Shown here piece by piece: positions 1 to 5,511 of a DNA stretch of 5,511 bases (positions within the stretch are counted from its first letter, which is position 1; each line of letters begins with the position of its first letter). The position numbers were made by a program, and so were the translations under genes. Under the pieces are notes generated by a model. That model was not told the origin of the DNA, did not search any database, and saw only the letters and a list, made by a program, of their open reading frames with translations. Where the stretch lies: assembly GCA_031275525.1 (NCBI GenBank), contig JAISOP010000163.1, positions 1 through 5,511 on the forward strand, in the 5' to 3' direction. Source of the DNA: Tannerella sp. GTDB taxonomy: Bacteria; Bacteroidota; Bacteroidia; Bacteroidales; Tannerellaceae.

Positions 1-115
1 CTTTGTCAGCAGCGACTTCACGGTCCTGAAATACGCCGTCCTGACCGACACCGGGGAGCACCGCTACCCGTCCGACCACCTGCCGGTTGTCGTCGATCTG
101 GTGCAGGAAAAGTAA
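1..115 (+). CDS. endonuclease/exonuclease/phosphatase family protein, C-terminal fragment
   Basis: Only the last 37 codons lie in the window; the reading frame enters at base 2 and ends at TAA 113-115. The fragment contains YPSDHLPVVVDL close to the stop. SDHLPV is the C-terminal signature of the endonuclease/exonuclease/phosphatase (EEP, DNase I-like) superfamily, where the Asp-His pair belongs to the metal-dependent phosphodiesterase active site. Members include nucleases, sphingomyelinases and inositol phosphatases, and many Bacteroidetes versions are secreted. The part seen here cannot tell these apart, nor show whether there is a signal peptide. It lies on the same strand as the corrinoid operon, 137 bases upstream. 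There is no reason to assume a shared function. Confidence 0.75.
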   Translation, partial: FVSSDFTVLKYAVLTDTGEHRYPSDHLPVVVDLVQEK

Positions 116-126
116 AAAAGGGGTCA

Positions 127-159
127 AAGTGCAGGGTCGCTCTTTTCGACCCTGCACTT
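127..159 (+). terminator. perfect 13-bp hairpin, possible degenerate terminator
   Basis: The arms AAGTGCAGGGTCG (127-139) and CGACCCTGCACTT (147-159) are perfectly complementary around a 7-nt loop, CTCTTTT. The hairpin starts 11 nt after the stop of the EEP-family gene, the usual place for an intrinsic terminator. On the + strand the right arm is followed by GCACCTACCGG, not by T residues. The left arm is preceded by an A-tract and GGGGTC (114-126), so read on the - strand the hairpin would be followed by TGACCCCTTTTTT. The structure itself is certain. Its job as a + strand terminator is inference and is weakened by the missing U-tract. Confidence 0.55.
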
Positions 160-252
160 GCACCTACCGGATACAGACCTGTTTATTCCGCCGGAACACG
201 GACTCCGAAACACATTGGAAACAACGATAACCCATTAAAAACATTTCTCAAA

Positions 253-888
253 ATGGATAATTTGAATCAATTGTATGAAGCCATATTGAAAGGTAATCTG
301 GCGCTGGCTGTCGAAACGACCAAGATCGTGATTGAACAGAAAGCAGATACCAAGTTGATCATCGAAAACTACATGTCCAAGGCAATGGATGAAATCGGAC
401 AGCGGTTTGAGCACGGAAAAGCCTTTGTGCCCGAACTGCTCATGTCTGCCCGGGCGATGAAAGGCGCCCTGGAACTGTTGCGCCCGCTGCTGGTGGACAG
501 CCACATTCCCCGCGCAGGCACCATCGTGATCGGAACGGTCAAGGGAGACTTGCACGACATCGGGAAAAACCTGGTGGCATCCATGCTGGAGGGCAGCGGT
601 TTTGAAGTAATCAACCTCGGAGTGGATATTTCTTCCGGGAAGTTTGCCGATTCCATTATAGCGCATAAAGCCGACATCCTATGCCTGTCGGCGCTCCTGC
701 CCACGACGATGAATTACATGAAAGAGGTCATCCGGACGCTGGAAGAAACCGGCATCCGGAACCAGGTGAAAGTCATGATCGGCGGCGCTCCCATCAGCCA
801 CTCCTTTGCCCAAGAAATCGGGGCCGACGGATACAGCAGCAATGCCAATGCCGCCGTTTCGCTGGCCAAACAACTGCTTGCCTCCTAA
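253..888 (+). CDS. corrinoid (vitamin B12)-binding methyltransferase carrier protein
   Basis: This 211-residue protein has the full two-part layout of corrinoid shuttle proteins such as MtaC, MtbC, MttC and the MetH cobalamin module. Residues 1-85 form the helical cap domain (for example FVPELLMSARAMKGALELLRPLL, about 58-80). Residues 88-211 form the Rossmann-like B12-binding domain. The cobalt-ligating motif D-x-H-x-x-G is intact as D99, H101, G104 within GDLHDIGKN, and His101 is the predicted lower axial ligand. The second signature S-x-L (S146, L148) and the GG pair at 177-178 that lines the nucleotide tail are also present. Such proteins are cytosolic and carry a methyl group on cobalt between a substrate methyltransferase and an acceptor such as tetrahydrofolate or a thiol. 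The ATG at 253 follows an A-rich leader and leaves a family-typical length. The next gene starts 4 nt after the stop. The methylated substrate cannot be inferred, because no substrate methyltransferase is in view. Confidence 0.92.
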   Translation: MDNLNQLYEAILKGNLALAVETTKIVIEQKADTKLIIENYMSKAMDEIGQRFEHGKAFVPELLMSARAMKGALELLRPLLVDSHIPRAGTIVIGTVKGDLHDIGKNLVASMLEGSGFEVINLGVDISSGKFADSIIAHKADILCLSALLPTTMNYMKEVIRTLEETGIRNQVKVMIGGAPISHSFAQEIGADGYSSNANAAVSLAKQLLAS

Positions 889-892
889 GCGC

Positions 893-1555
893 ATGGACGG
901 CCTGGTGGCGTATCCTGATATTGCCTTGTCTCCGGAGGAAGTGCTCAAGGAAATCGGGTACGGCAATGTGCTACCCGACGAGCGTGTGGTGAGTTTGATT
1001 CGTAGCCTGCTTGTCCAACTGGAAAAGGAGGTGAAACCCCGGTACGCTTATTTCGTTTCCGAAGGCGAACTGGAGGACAGGGCAGTCCGCATCCGGGAAC
1101 ACTTGCTGACCACGAATGTGACCATCACCCGTTTACTGGAGCATTCCACGCTGTTTGCCGTTTTTGCCGCTACCGCCGGCCGGGAATTTGAACAAATCCA
1201 GCAAACCCACAAGACCACCGGTGACATGCTGGTTATCTACCTGCTCGACGTGATGGGGACGTTGCTGGTTGAAAAAACCGGCGACTATATGGAGACAAAA
1301 TTGGAAGCGGCTTATCCGGACTTGCTTCATACCAAGCGTTTCAGTCCGGGGTATTGCAACTGGAGCCTGACGGAACAGCGGAAAATCTTCTCCCTCCTGG
1401 GACAGCAGCCCTGCGGCATTACCCTGTCGGAGGTTTGCCTGATGACGCCGATCAAGTCAATCAGCGGCGTCATCGGCCTCGGCCAAGAGGTGCGACCCGG
1501 AGAATACGCCTGTCGGTATTGCGAACTGGAAAGTTGTTACAAACGGAAAAATTAG
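893..1555 (+). CDS. stand-alone methionine synthase activation-domain-like protein (corrinoid reactivation)
   Basis: The 220-residue product resembles the C-terminal AdoMet-binding activation domain of cobalamin-dependent methionine synthase (MetH), present here as a separate protein. The key match is R-x-x-x-G-Y at R149-F-S-P-G-Y154, which corresponds to the AdoMet-binding RPAPGY loop of E. coli MetH. The segment IKSISGVIGLG (187-197) parallels the later PAASVSG region. In MetH this domain uses AdoMet to remethylate cobalt after accidental oxidation to Co(II), so repair of the corrinoid protein encoded just upstream is the likely role. The C-terminus adds C207-x2-C210-x4-C215, with C174 and C182 nearby, which is not part of MetH and may bind a metal or Fe-S cluster. 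I chose the ATG at 893 rather than the in-frame ATG at 806, because 806 lies deep in the upstream gene and would add an unrelated out-of-frame extension. There is no Shine-Dalgarno, so translation is probably coupled to the upstream stop. Confidence 0.85.
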   Translation: MDGLVAYPDIALSPEEVLKEIGYGNVLPDERVVSLIRSLLVQLEKEVKPRYAYFVSEGELEDRAVRIREHLLTTNVTITRLLEHSTLFAVFAATAGREFEQIQQTHKTTGDMLVIYLLDVMGTLLVEKTGDYMETKLEAAYPDLLHTKRFSPGYCNWSLTEQRKIFSLLGQQPCGITLSEVCLMTPIKSISGVIGLGQEVRPGEYACRYCELESCYKRKN

Positions 1556-1615
1556 GGGCTGTCAAGAAATAAACCCTCCGAATGGACGGAACTGTTTTTT
1601 GCCGTACAACGTCCG

Positions 1616-1641
1616 AGATTCCAAAACAGAAGGGAATTTTT
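1616..1641 (+). terminator. weak intrinsic terminator candidate after the B12 operon
   Basis: ATTCC (1618-1622) pairs with GGAAT (1633-1637) around a 10-nt loop. The stem can be extended outward by a G-U and an A-U pair, and T residues 1638-1641 follow directly. It lies about 60 nt after the stop of the activation-domain gene, between two convergent genes. The stem is short, so the call is tentative. In the - direction it lacks a following T-tract and would not terminate the GH43-like gene. Confidence 0.35.
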
Positions 1642-1653
1642 GCCGGTTCATCA

Positions 1654-2643
1654 TCATTTTTTGATGAAGGTCTGCTCAACGCCTTCAAACGTTATTTGTA
1701 CGGGATTAATGAAGCCTTCGCTGTTGAATGTCAGCCGGTCGATACATGTTGCGCGGTGGTCGCGTGCTTGGTCGTCAAGCGGACGGCGGTGATAGACGAT
1801 GAAATAATCGTCCGTTCCCGGCGGATGTATGATCGAATGGTGGCCGGCTCCGGTTGCCACTTTTTCGTCCTGTTGGAGTATCTTGCCGATGCGTTGGAAC
1901 GGCCCAAGCGGAGATTGGGCAATCGCATACGCTACGGAATAATCCGGGCCGCCCCAGCCGCCTTCGCTCCACATGAAATAATAGTTGCCGTTTTTTTTGA
2001 ACATGAAAGGGCCTTCGGTATAATTTTCGGGCGTTACCTCCCGGTATATTTCGCCGTTGTCGAATGGCACGAGCGACGTGAAATCGTCGCTCAGTTTGAC
2101 AACGTTACAATGTTGCCAGCCGCCGTAATACATATAATATATTCCGTCGTCGTCGCAGAAAACAAACTGGTCGATGGGTTGCGCTCCGTTGATTATTTCG
2201 TTGATCAACGGTTTGCCCGTCAAGTCGCGATACGGCCCTTCCGGTTGATCGCCGACGGCTACGCCTATCCCTCCGATTTCTCCTTCGTGAACGTCATTTG
2301 CGCTGAAAAACAGATAATACATCCCTTCTTTGCGTATGACCGAAGGCGCCCACATCGCGCGTTTTGCCCATTTTACGTTCGTCGTATCCAGGATGTTCCT
2401 GTGTTTAGTCCACGTAATAAGGTCTTTTGACGAGAAGCAGTCGAAAAACGTCTGTTTTTCATAGACGTCGCTCCACGTAGGGAATATCCAGTAGGTATCC
2501 TCATAAATGATGCCTTCGGGGTCGGCATACCAGCCTTCGAAAACGGGATTACCGCTCCTTAGCGGCGTTTTTTTCTTCTCGTTACAGGCACAGGAAAGAA
2601 GGGCGACCGTCAGCAGTAAAGGAAATAAGATTTGTCTGTTCAT
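1654..2643 (-). CDS. glycoside hydrolase family 43-like lipoprotein
   Basis: The 329-residue protein begins with a lipoprotein signal peptide: a basic start (MNR), a hydrophobic stretch (5-16) and lipobox L15-L-S-C18, so it is predicted to be lipid-anchored after export. The rest is one five-bladed beta-propeller domain of GH43 type with no added carbohydrate-binding module. The three expected acidic residues are visible: catalytic base D41 in WYADPEG, the pKa-modulating D158 in QPIDQFVFCDDDG, and general acid E210 in YTEGPFMFKKNGNYYFMWSEGGW. WAPS (98-101) and HHSIIHPPGTDDYFIVYHRR are further family landmarks. GH43 enzymes are inverting arabinofuranosidases, xylosidases, arabinanases or galactosidases; the exact substrate cannot be read from the sequence. 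The gene follows the beta-barrel gene by 63 bp with no recognisable promoter between, suggesting co-transcription. Its codons look somewhat more AT-rich than those of the barrel gene. Confidence 0.87.
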   Translation of the reverse strand: MNRQILFPLLLTVALLSCACNEKKKTPLRSGNPVFEGWYADPEGIIYEDTYWIFPTWSDVYEKQTFFDCFSSKDLITWTKHRNILDTTNVKWAKRAMWAPSVIRKEGMYYLFFSANDVHEGEIGGIGVAVGDQPEGPYRDLTGKPLINEIINGAQPIDQFVFCDDDGIYYMYYGGWQHCNVVKLSDDFTSLVPFDNGEIYREVTPENYTEGPFMFKKNGNYYFMWSEGGWGGPDYSVAYAIAQSPLGPFQRIGKILQQDEKVATGAGHHSIIHPPGTDDYFIVYHRRPLDDQARDHRATCIDRLTFNSEGFINPVQITFEGVEQTFIKK

Positions 2644-2706
2644 AAGGTGAAGTATTATTGGGTGATTATTTTCTCCGGGAAATCGAATGAGATATGAGAG
2701 GGAAAC

Positions 2707-3942
2707 TCAAAAGAAATACATGAAGAGCGCCACAATGCGGTGGTTGGTGACCGCACGGGCATTCCAGATCGTTCCGTCCGCCAAATCGAACGCCCCGTAC
2801 CAGCCGGTCGCAGCTTGATACTCGAGGCCGACTTTCCAGTGGGGCAGATTGTAGCTGCCTTGGACGCTGATCGCAAGCAACTGGTCCAGGTTCATGCCGA
2901 GTCCGTAAATTTTATCTTCACTTGTCAACAGTTTGCCGGCGCCGAGGTTTTTCGTATAGCCACCGAACAGGCCTCCCTGCCAGCGATTACCGTAAACTAA
3001 GTTGACCCAGCTGGTGGAATGGCGGAAGGGGGTGTACTGCTGTTCGCCCGTCAGGGGATCGACGGCGCTGACGCCGTAACCGCCTACCAGCGCCGCATGG
3101 TTCATGTTCGAAATCAGCATGGTCTTCCCGGCCAGAAAGAGCAAACGATTCTTGTACTGTGCATGTGCTTCGTAGGAGAAGGTCGTGAGACGCTCGTTGA
3201 CACGATACGTATTCCCGTTCAGGGTTGACTGTAGCCGGGGTTTCAGCGAAAGCATCTCCACGCCCGCGCCGGCCAGCCAGCCGTCACGCCCGTAGTCCAC
3301 CCCGGCGCAAAGCTCGGGCAACAAGCCGTTTTTCAGGTAATCTTCCGTCTTTCCGGAAGGCCCGGTGGAGAGGTAAACTAATTGATAGAGGGCGGCTGCT
3401 TTGAAGGCCCATCCCTTGCGGCTATAGGTGTATTGAAGCATCGGGCTACGGTTGAACGGCTGGAACGGTGCGCCGGTCGAAAGGTTCAGCACTTGCGGAG
3501 CCACTTCGCCGAAGAAGGGGTGCCACGTCTGACCCAGCAGTACGGAAGAGCCGCCGTCCCAGTCCAATTTTGTCCACGCCTGCCGGAGCCGCAGCACGAA
3601 CGTGATGCCCGTGTGACCGCCGAAATCGGTTTCTATTTTGGCCGACGACCGGGCTTTCCCAATATCCGGGCCTTTGATATTCATCCCCAGGCGCGAGGTG
3701 AACGAGTAAAAACTGCTGCTGGGTGTAGCGTTCAGGTCTTTCCCATTGGCGTCGAGAAGCCGGTCGTTGGGCAGCAGGTAAAACAGGCCGTCCACCGCTT
3801 CCGTATTCTGGCGGGAATTGGCATACACCTCACCGCGTATAAAGCCGTAAAAATCATACTTAAAATGCTCACGCTGCGCGTGCGCCGGAAGCAGTATCCC
3901 CCATAGGGACAGCAATGCCATCACATACCTTTTATTCCTCAT
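2707..3942 (-). CDS. porin-like outer-membrane beta-barrel protein
   Basis: The 411-residue product has a clear Sec signal peptide: basic MRNKR, a hydrophobic core at 6-18 and likely cleavage at AHA22-Q23. The mature part alternates polar and hydrophobic residues with many aromatics and glycines, and the chain ends in MYFF, a terminal aromatic residue as expected for BAM-dependent barrel insertion. Early segments FYGFIRGEVYANSRQ (31-45), SAKIETDFGG (100-109) and LRQAWTKLDW...LLGQTWHPFF (about 119-144) resemble DcaP-type and related Bacteroidetes porins. It probably acts as a passive channel in the outer membrane; the substrate is unknown. It lacks TonB-box or plug-domain features and is far shorter than SusC. 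The ATG at 3940-3942 gives a normal signal peptide; an ATG 8 nt upstream is out of frame. It is the first gene of the probable pair with the GH43-like lipoprotein. The barrel call is firm, the subfamily less so. Confidence 0.72.
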   Translation of the reverse strand: MRNKRYVMALLSLWGILLPAHAQREHFKYDFYGFIRGEVYANSRQNTEAVDGLFYLLPNDRLLDANGKDLNATPSSSFYSFTSRLGMNIKGPDIGKARSSAKIETDFGGHTGITFVLRLRQAWTKLDWDGGSSVLLGQTWHPFFGEVAPQVLNLSTGAPFQPFNRSPMLQYTYSRKGWAFKAAALYQLVYLSTGPSGKTEDYLKNGLLPELCAGVDYGRDGWLAGAGVEMLSLKPRLQSTLNGNTYRVNERLTTFSYEAHAQYKNRLLFLAGKTMLISNMNHAALVGGYGVSAVDPLTGEQQYTPFRHSTSWVNLVYGNRWQGGLFGGYTKNLGAGKLLTSEDKIYGLGMNLDQLLAISVQGSYNLPHWKVGLEYQAATGWYGAFDLADGTIWNARAVTNHRIVALFMYFF

Positions 3943-3970
3943 TTTGTCATTATCTTAGAGTTTAGGGTAG

Positions 3971-3978
3971 CAAAAGTA
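3971..3978 (-). promoter_or_regulatory. Bacteroidetes -7 box for the beta-barrel gene
   Basis: On the - strand these bases read TACTTTTG, an exact match to the TAnnTTTG -7 element used by the primary sigma factor of Bacteroides. Transcription would start near 3964, giving a leader of roughly 20 nt before the ATG at 3942. The -33 element is poor: no TTG lies 19-21 nt upstream, which hints at activator dependence. The box overlaps the left arm of an inverted repeat (3976-3991). Confidence 0.6.
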
Positions 3979-3991
3979 CATTTTTTTGTAC
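3976..3991. repeat. inverted repeat GTACA-N6-TGTAC, possible operator
   Basis: A 5-bp perfect inverted repeat with a 6-nt T-only spacer lies between the divergent beta-barrel and trpB2-type genes. It overlaps the upstream edge of the - strand -7 box, a position where a bound protein would block RNA polymerase. The symmetry is seen directly; binding by a regulator is inference, and a match this short can arise by chance in AT-rich DNA. Confidence 0.3.
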
Positions 3992-3997
3992 ATATCA

Positions 3998-4028
3998 TTG
4001 GATAAATGAATTATTATTTGTTCCTTTG
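3998..4028 (+). promoter_or_regulatory. probable promoter for the TrpB2-type gene
   Basis: ATTG ends at 4000 (-33 TTG at 3998-4000). After 20 nt comes TTCCTTTG (4021-4028), which matches the Bacteroidetes -7 consensus TAnnTTTG at all but one fixed position. The spacing fits the known 19-21 nt range. Transcription would start near 4035, leaving a leader of about 70 nt before the ATG at 4104. Confidence 0.45.
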
Positions 4029-4049
4029 TTCGTCAAAACAAAAATAATT
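4009..4049. repeat. AT-rich imperfect inverted repeat around the + strand -7 box
   Basis: AATTATTATTTG (4009-4020) can pair with CAAAAATAATT (4039-4049) over 11 base pairs with one bulged A, around an 18-nt loop. The loop contains the proposed -7 box TTCCTTTG. It could be a regulator site at DNA level. It is almost entirely A/T, so chance is a fair explanation. Confidence 0.25.
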
Positions 4050-4103
4050 GATTCTTTTTCAGGAGGGAAACGAACTATCATTTATTATCTAAAGAAAAGT
4101 GTT

Positions 4104-5465
4104 ATGAGTACAAAGAAATTTTTATTGCAGGAAAACGAAATTCCGACGGCATGGTACAACATTGCCGCGAACATGACGAACAAGGCGCTCCCGCCGTTAC
4201 ACCCGGGAACGAGGAAACCGGCCCAACCGGAGGATTTTTATCCGCTGTTTGCCAAAGAACTGGTACACCAGGAGATGAACCAGACGGATGAGTGGATTGA
4301 GATTCCCGAAGAGGTGCGCGAGATGTACAAGGTATGGCGGCCCACGCCGCTCGTGCGTGCCGACGGACTGGAAAAGGCGCTTGACACGCCCGCTCACATC
4401 TATTTCAAGAATGAGAGCGTCAGCCCGGTAGGGTCACACAAGTTGAACTCCGCGCTTGCACAGGCTTATTTTTGCAAGCAGGAAGGCATCACGAACCTTA
4501 CGACCGAAACGGGCGCCGGACAGTGGGGAGCCGCCATGGCATACGCAGCCAAGGCTTTCGGGCTTGAACTGGCCGTTTACATGGTGAAGGTGAGCTACAA
4601 CCAGAAGCCTTACCGCCGTTCCATCATGCAAACCTTCGGGGCGCAGGTGATCGCCTCGCCCAGCATGAGCACCAAGGCGGGACGCAAAATCCTGACCGAT
4701 AACCCGACCTACCAGGGTAGCCTGGGTACGGCCATCTCCGAAGCTATCGAACTGGCGATGCAGACGCCCAACTGCAAATATGTGCTGGGCAGTGTGCTGA
4801 ATCACGTCATCCTGCACCAGACCATTATTGGCCTCGAGGCCGAAAAACAGATGGCAATGGCGGGCGAGTATCCCGACGTGGTCATCGGCTGCTTCGGCGG
4901 CGGTTCGAACTTTTCGGGAATCAGTTTCCCGTTCCTCCGCCACCAGCTTGTTGAGGGCAAAGCGATACGCATCGTGGCGGCCGAGCCGGCTTCGTGTCCG
5001 AAACTCACGCGCGGCGCCTTCCAGTACGACTTCGGCGACGAGGCAGGCTATACGCCGCTGCTGCCGATGTTCACGCTCGGGCATACGTTCGCGCCGGCAC
5101 ACATTCATGCCGGCGGACTGCGCTATCACGGTGCGGGTTCGATTGTGAGCCAACTGCGGCGCGACGGGTATATGGAAGCCGTCGATATCAAGCAACTGGA
5201 TACCTTTGAGGCTGCCACGCTGTTTGCCCGCACCGAGGGCATTATCCCGGCGCCCGAATCGGCACATGCTATCGCCGCCGCCATCCGCGAAGCCGAACAG
5301 GCCAAACTGGAAGGCAAACCAAGGACCATCCTGTTCAACCTCTCCGGTCACGGACTGATTGACATGGCTGCTTACGACCAGTATTTTGCACAGGAACTGA
5401 TTAACGACGAGTTGTCCGAGGAAGTCCTGGCCAAAAATCTTAGCCAGCTGGAGAAAATCATCTGA
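4104..5465 (+). CDS. trpB: tryptophan synthase beta chain, TrpB2-type (PLP-dependent)
   Basis: The 453-residue protein matches the long TrpB2 (TrpB-like) group of fold-type II PLP enzymes, longer than the roughly 400-residue TrpB1 of classical trp operons. The PLP lysine is K113 in NESVSPVGSHKLNSA. ETGAGQWG (135-142) supplies E135, equivalent to the catalytic Glu109 of TrpB1. GGGSN (265-269) binds the cofactor phosphate, and LSGHG (413-417) corresponds to the serine loop contacting the PLP ring nitrogen. The enzyme condenses L-serine with indole to form tryptophan in the cytosol. TrpB2 proteins typically do not form the tight complex with TrpA, and no trpA or other trp gene is nearby, so indole salvage is a plausible role. 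I chose the ATG at 4104, after the A/G-rich AAAGAAAAG (4091-4099), rather than a TTG at 4026, which would add 26 low-complexity residues and place the start on the proposed -7 box. No clear terminator follows before the window ends. Confidence 0.93.
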   Translation: MSTKKFLLQENEIPTAWYNIAANMTNKALPPLHPGTRKPAQPEDFYPLFAKELVHQEMNQTDEWIEIPEEVREMYKVWRPTPLVRADGLEKALDTPAHIYFKNESVSPVGSHKLNSALAQAYFCKQEGITNLTTETGAGQWGAAMAYAAKAFGLELAVYMVKVSYNQKPYRRSIMQTFGAQVIASPSMSTKAGRKILTDNPTYQGSLGTAISEAIELAMQTPNCKYVLGSVLNHVILHQTIIGLEAEKQMAMAGEYPDVVIGCFGGGSNFSGISFPFLRHQLVEGKAIRIVAAEPASCPKLTRGAFQYDFGDEAGYTPLLPMFTLGHTFAPAHIHAGGLRYHGAGSIVSQLRRDGYMEAVDIKQLDTFEAATLFARTEGIIPAPESAHAIAAAIREAEQAKLEGKPRTILFNLSGHGLIDMAAYDQYFAQELINDELSEEVLAKNLSQLEKII

Positions 5466-5487
5466 TGTGGCGTTGTCTTATCAAAGA

Positions 5488-5511
5488 GAATTCAAAGATT
5501 CAAAAATTCAA
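5488..5511. repeat. short ATTCAAA-type direct repeats at window edge
   Basis: Three consecutive near-copies are visible: GAATTCAAA (5488-5496), GATTCAAA (5497-5504) and AATTCAA (5505-5511, cut by the window end). They begin 22 bases after the stop of the trpB2-type gene. The full copy number and any function cannot be judged, because the array may continue beyond the window. Confidence 0.5.

Noticed and set aside
160..252. Cobalamin riboswitch in front of the corrinoid operon
   Set aside because: The leader is short and I find no GCCACTG B12-box or matching conserved helices, so a riboswitch cannot be supported.
806..892. Upstream in-frame ATG start for the activation-domain gene
   Set aside because: It would overlap the corrinoid gene by 83 bases and add a 29-residue extension read out of frame from a conserved domain; ATG 893 follows the stop directly.
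1555..1580. GGGGCTGTC sequence resembling the terminal repeat of some Bacteroides insertion sequences
   Set aside because: Only one short copy is present, with no inverted partner, no target duplication and no transposase remnant in the window.
1582..2430. 282-codon open frame on the + strand
   Set aside because: It lies antisense inside the GH43-like gene, has no recognisable domain, and is explained by the codon pattern of the - strand gene with its clear active-site motifs.
3382..3906. 174-codon open frame on the + strand
   Set aside because: It is antisense to the beta-barrel gene, whose signal peptide and barrel motifs make the - strand frame the real one.
4026..4103. TTG start extending the TrpB2-type protein by 26 residues
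   Set aside because: The added segment has no similarity expected for the family, starts within the proposed -7 box, and ATG 4104 has a suitable A/G-rich leader.
4434..5351. 305-codon open frame on the - strand
   Set aside because: It is antisense to the trpB2-type gene and its translation is rich in Arg, Gly and His without any family motif, typical of a shadow in GC-rich coding DNA.

Overview
The window looks like chromosomal DNA from a Bacteroidales bacterium (Bacteroides/Parabacteroides-like). This rests on a TAnnTTTG-type -7 promoter box (TACTTTTG), A-rich leaders with almost no Shine-Dalgarno signals, a lipoprotein GH43 glycosidase next to an outer-membrane beta-barrel protein, and a long-form TrpB2-type enzyme. 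The genus cannot be fixed from the sequence alone.

Layout. (1) Positions 1-115 hold the C-terminal end of an endonuclease/exonuclease/phosphatase-family protein on the + strand, followed by a perfect 13-bp hairpin (127-159) that lacks the usual T-tract. (2) Positions 253-1555 form a tight two-gene + strand operon: a corrinoid-binding protein of the MtbC/MttC/MetH-cobalamin-domain type, then, 4 nt later, a stand-alone protein resembling the AdoMet-binding reactivation domain of cobalamin-dependent methionine synthase, with an added C-terminal cysteine cluster. (3) Converging on these from the right are two - strand genes: a GH43-like lipoprotein (1654-2643) and, upstream of it, a porin-like outer-membrane beta-barrel protein (2707-3942), with a good Bacteroidetes promoter in front of the barrel gene. 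(4) A 161-bp divergent intergenic region (3943-4103) carries promoters for both directions and two inverted repeats. (5) Positions 4104-5465 encode a complete TrpB2-type PLP-dependent tryptophan synthase beta chain on the + strand. The window ends in a short array of ATTCAAA-like direct repeats.

How the parts fit. The B12 pair looks like half of a methyl-transfer system: a corrinoid carrier plus its probable reactivation protein. No substrate methyltransferase (MtaB, MttB or URO-D-like) is present here, so the partner must be encoded elsewhere or the pair does something else. The barrel protein and the glycosidase may form a small two-gene unit for handling a glycan at the outer membrane, without SusC/SusD. 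The TrpB2 gene stands apart from any trp operon, which fits indole salvage as a possible role. No gene-free stretch exceeds 300 bases; the longest, 3943-4103, is described below. No tRNA, rRNA, CRISPR or intact mobile element was seen.
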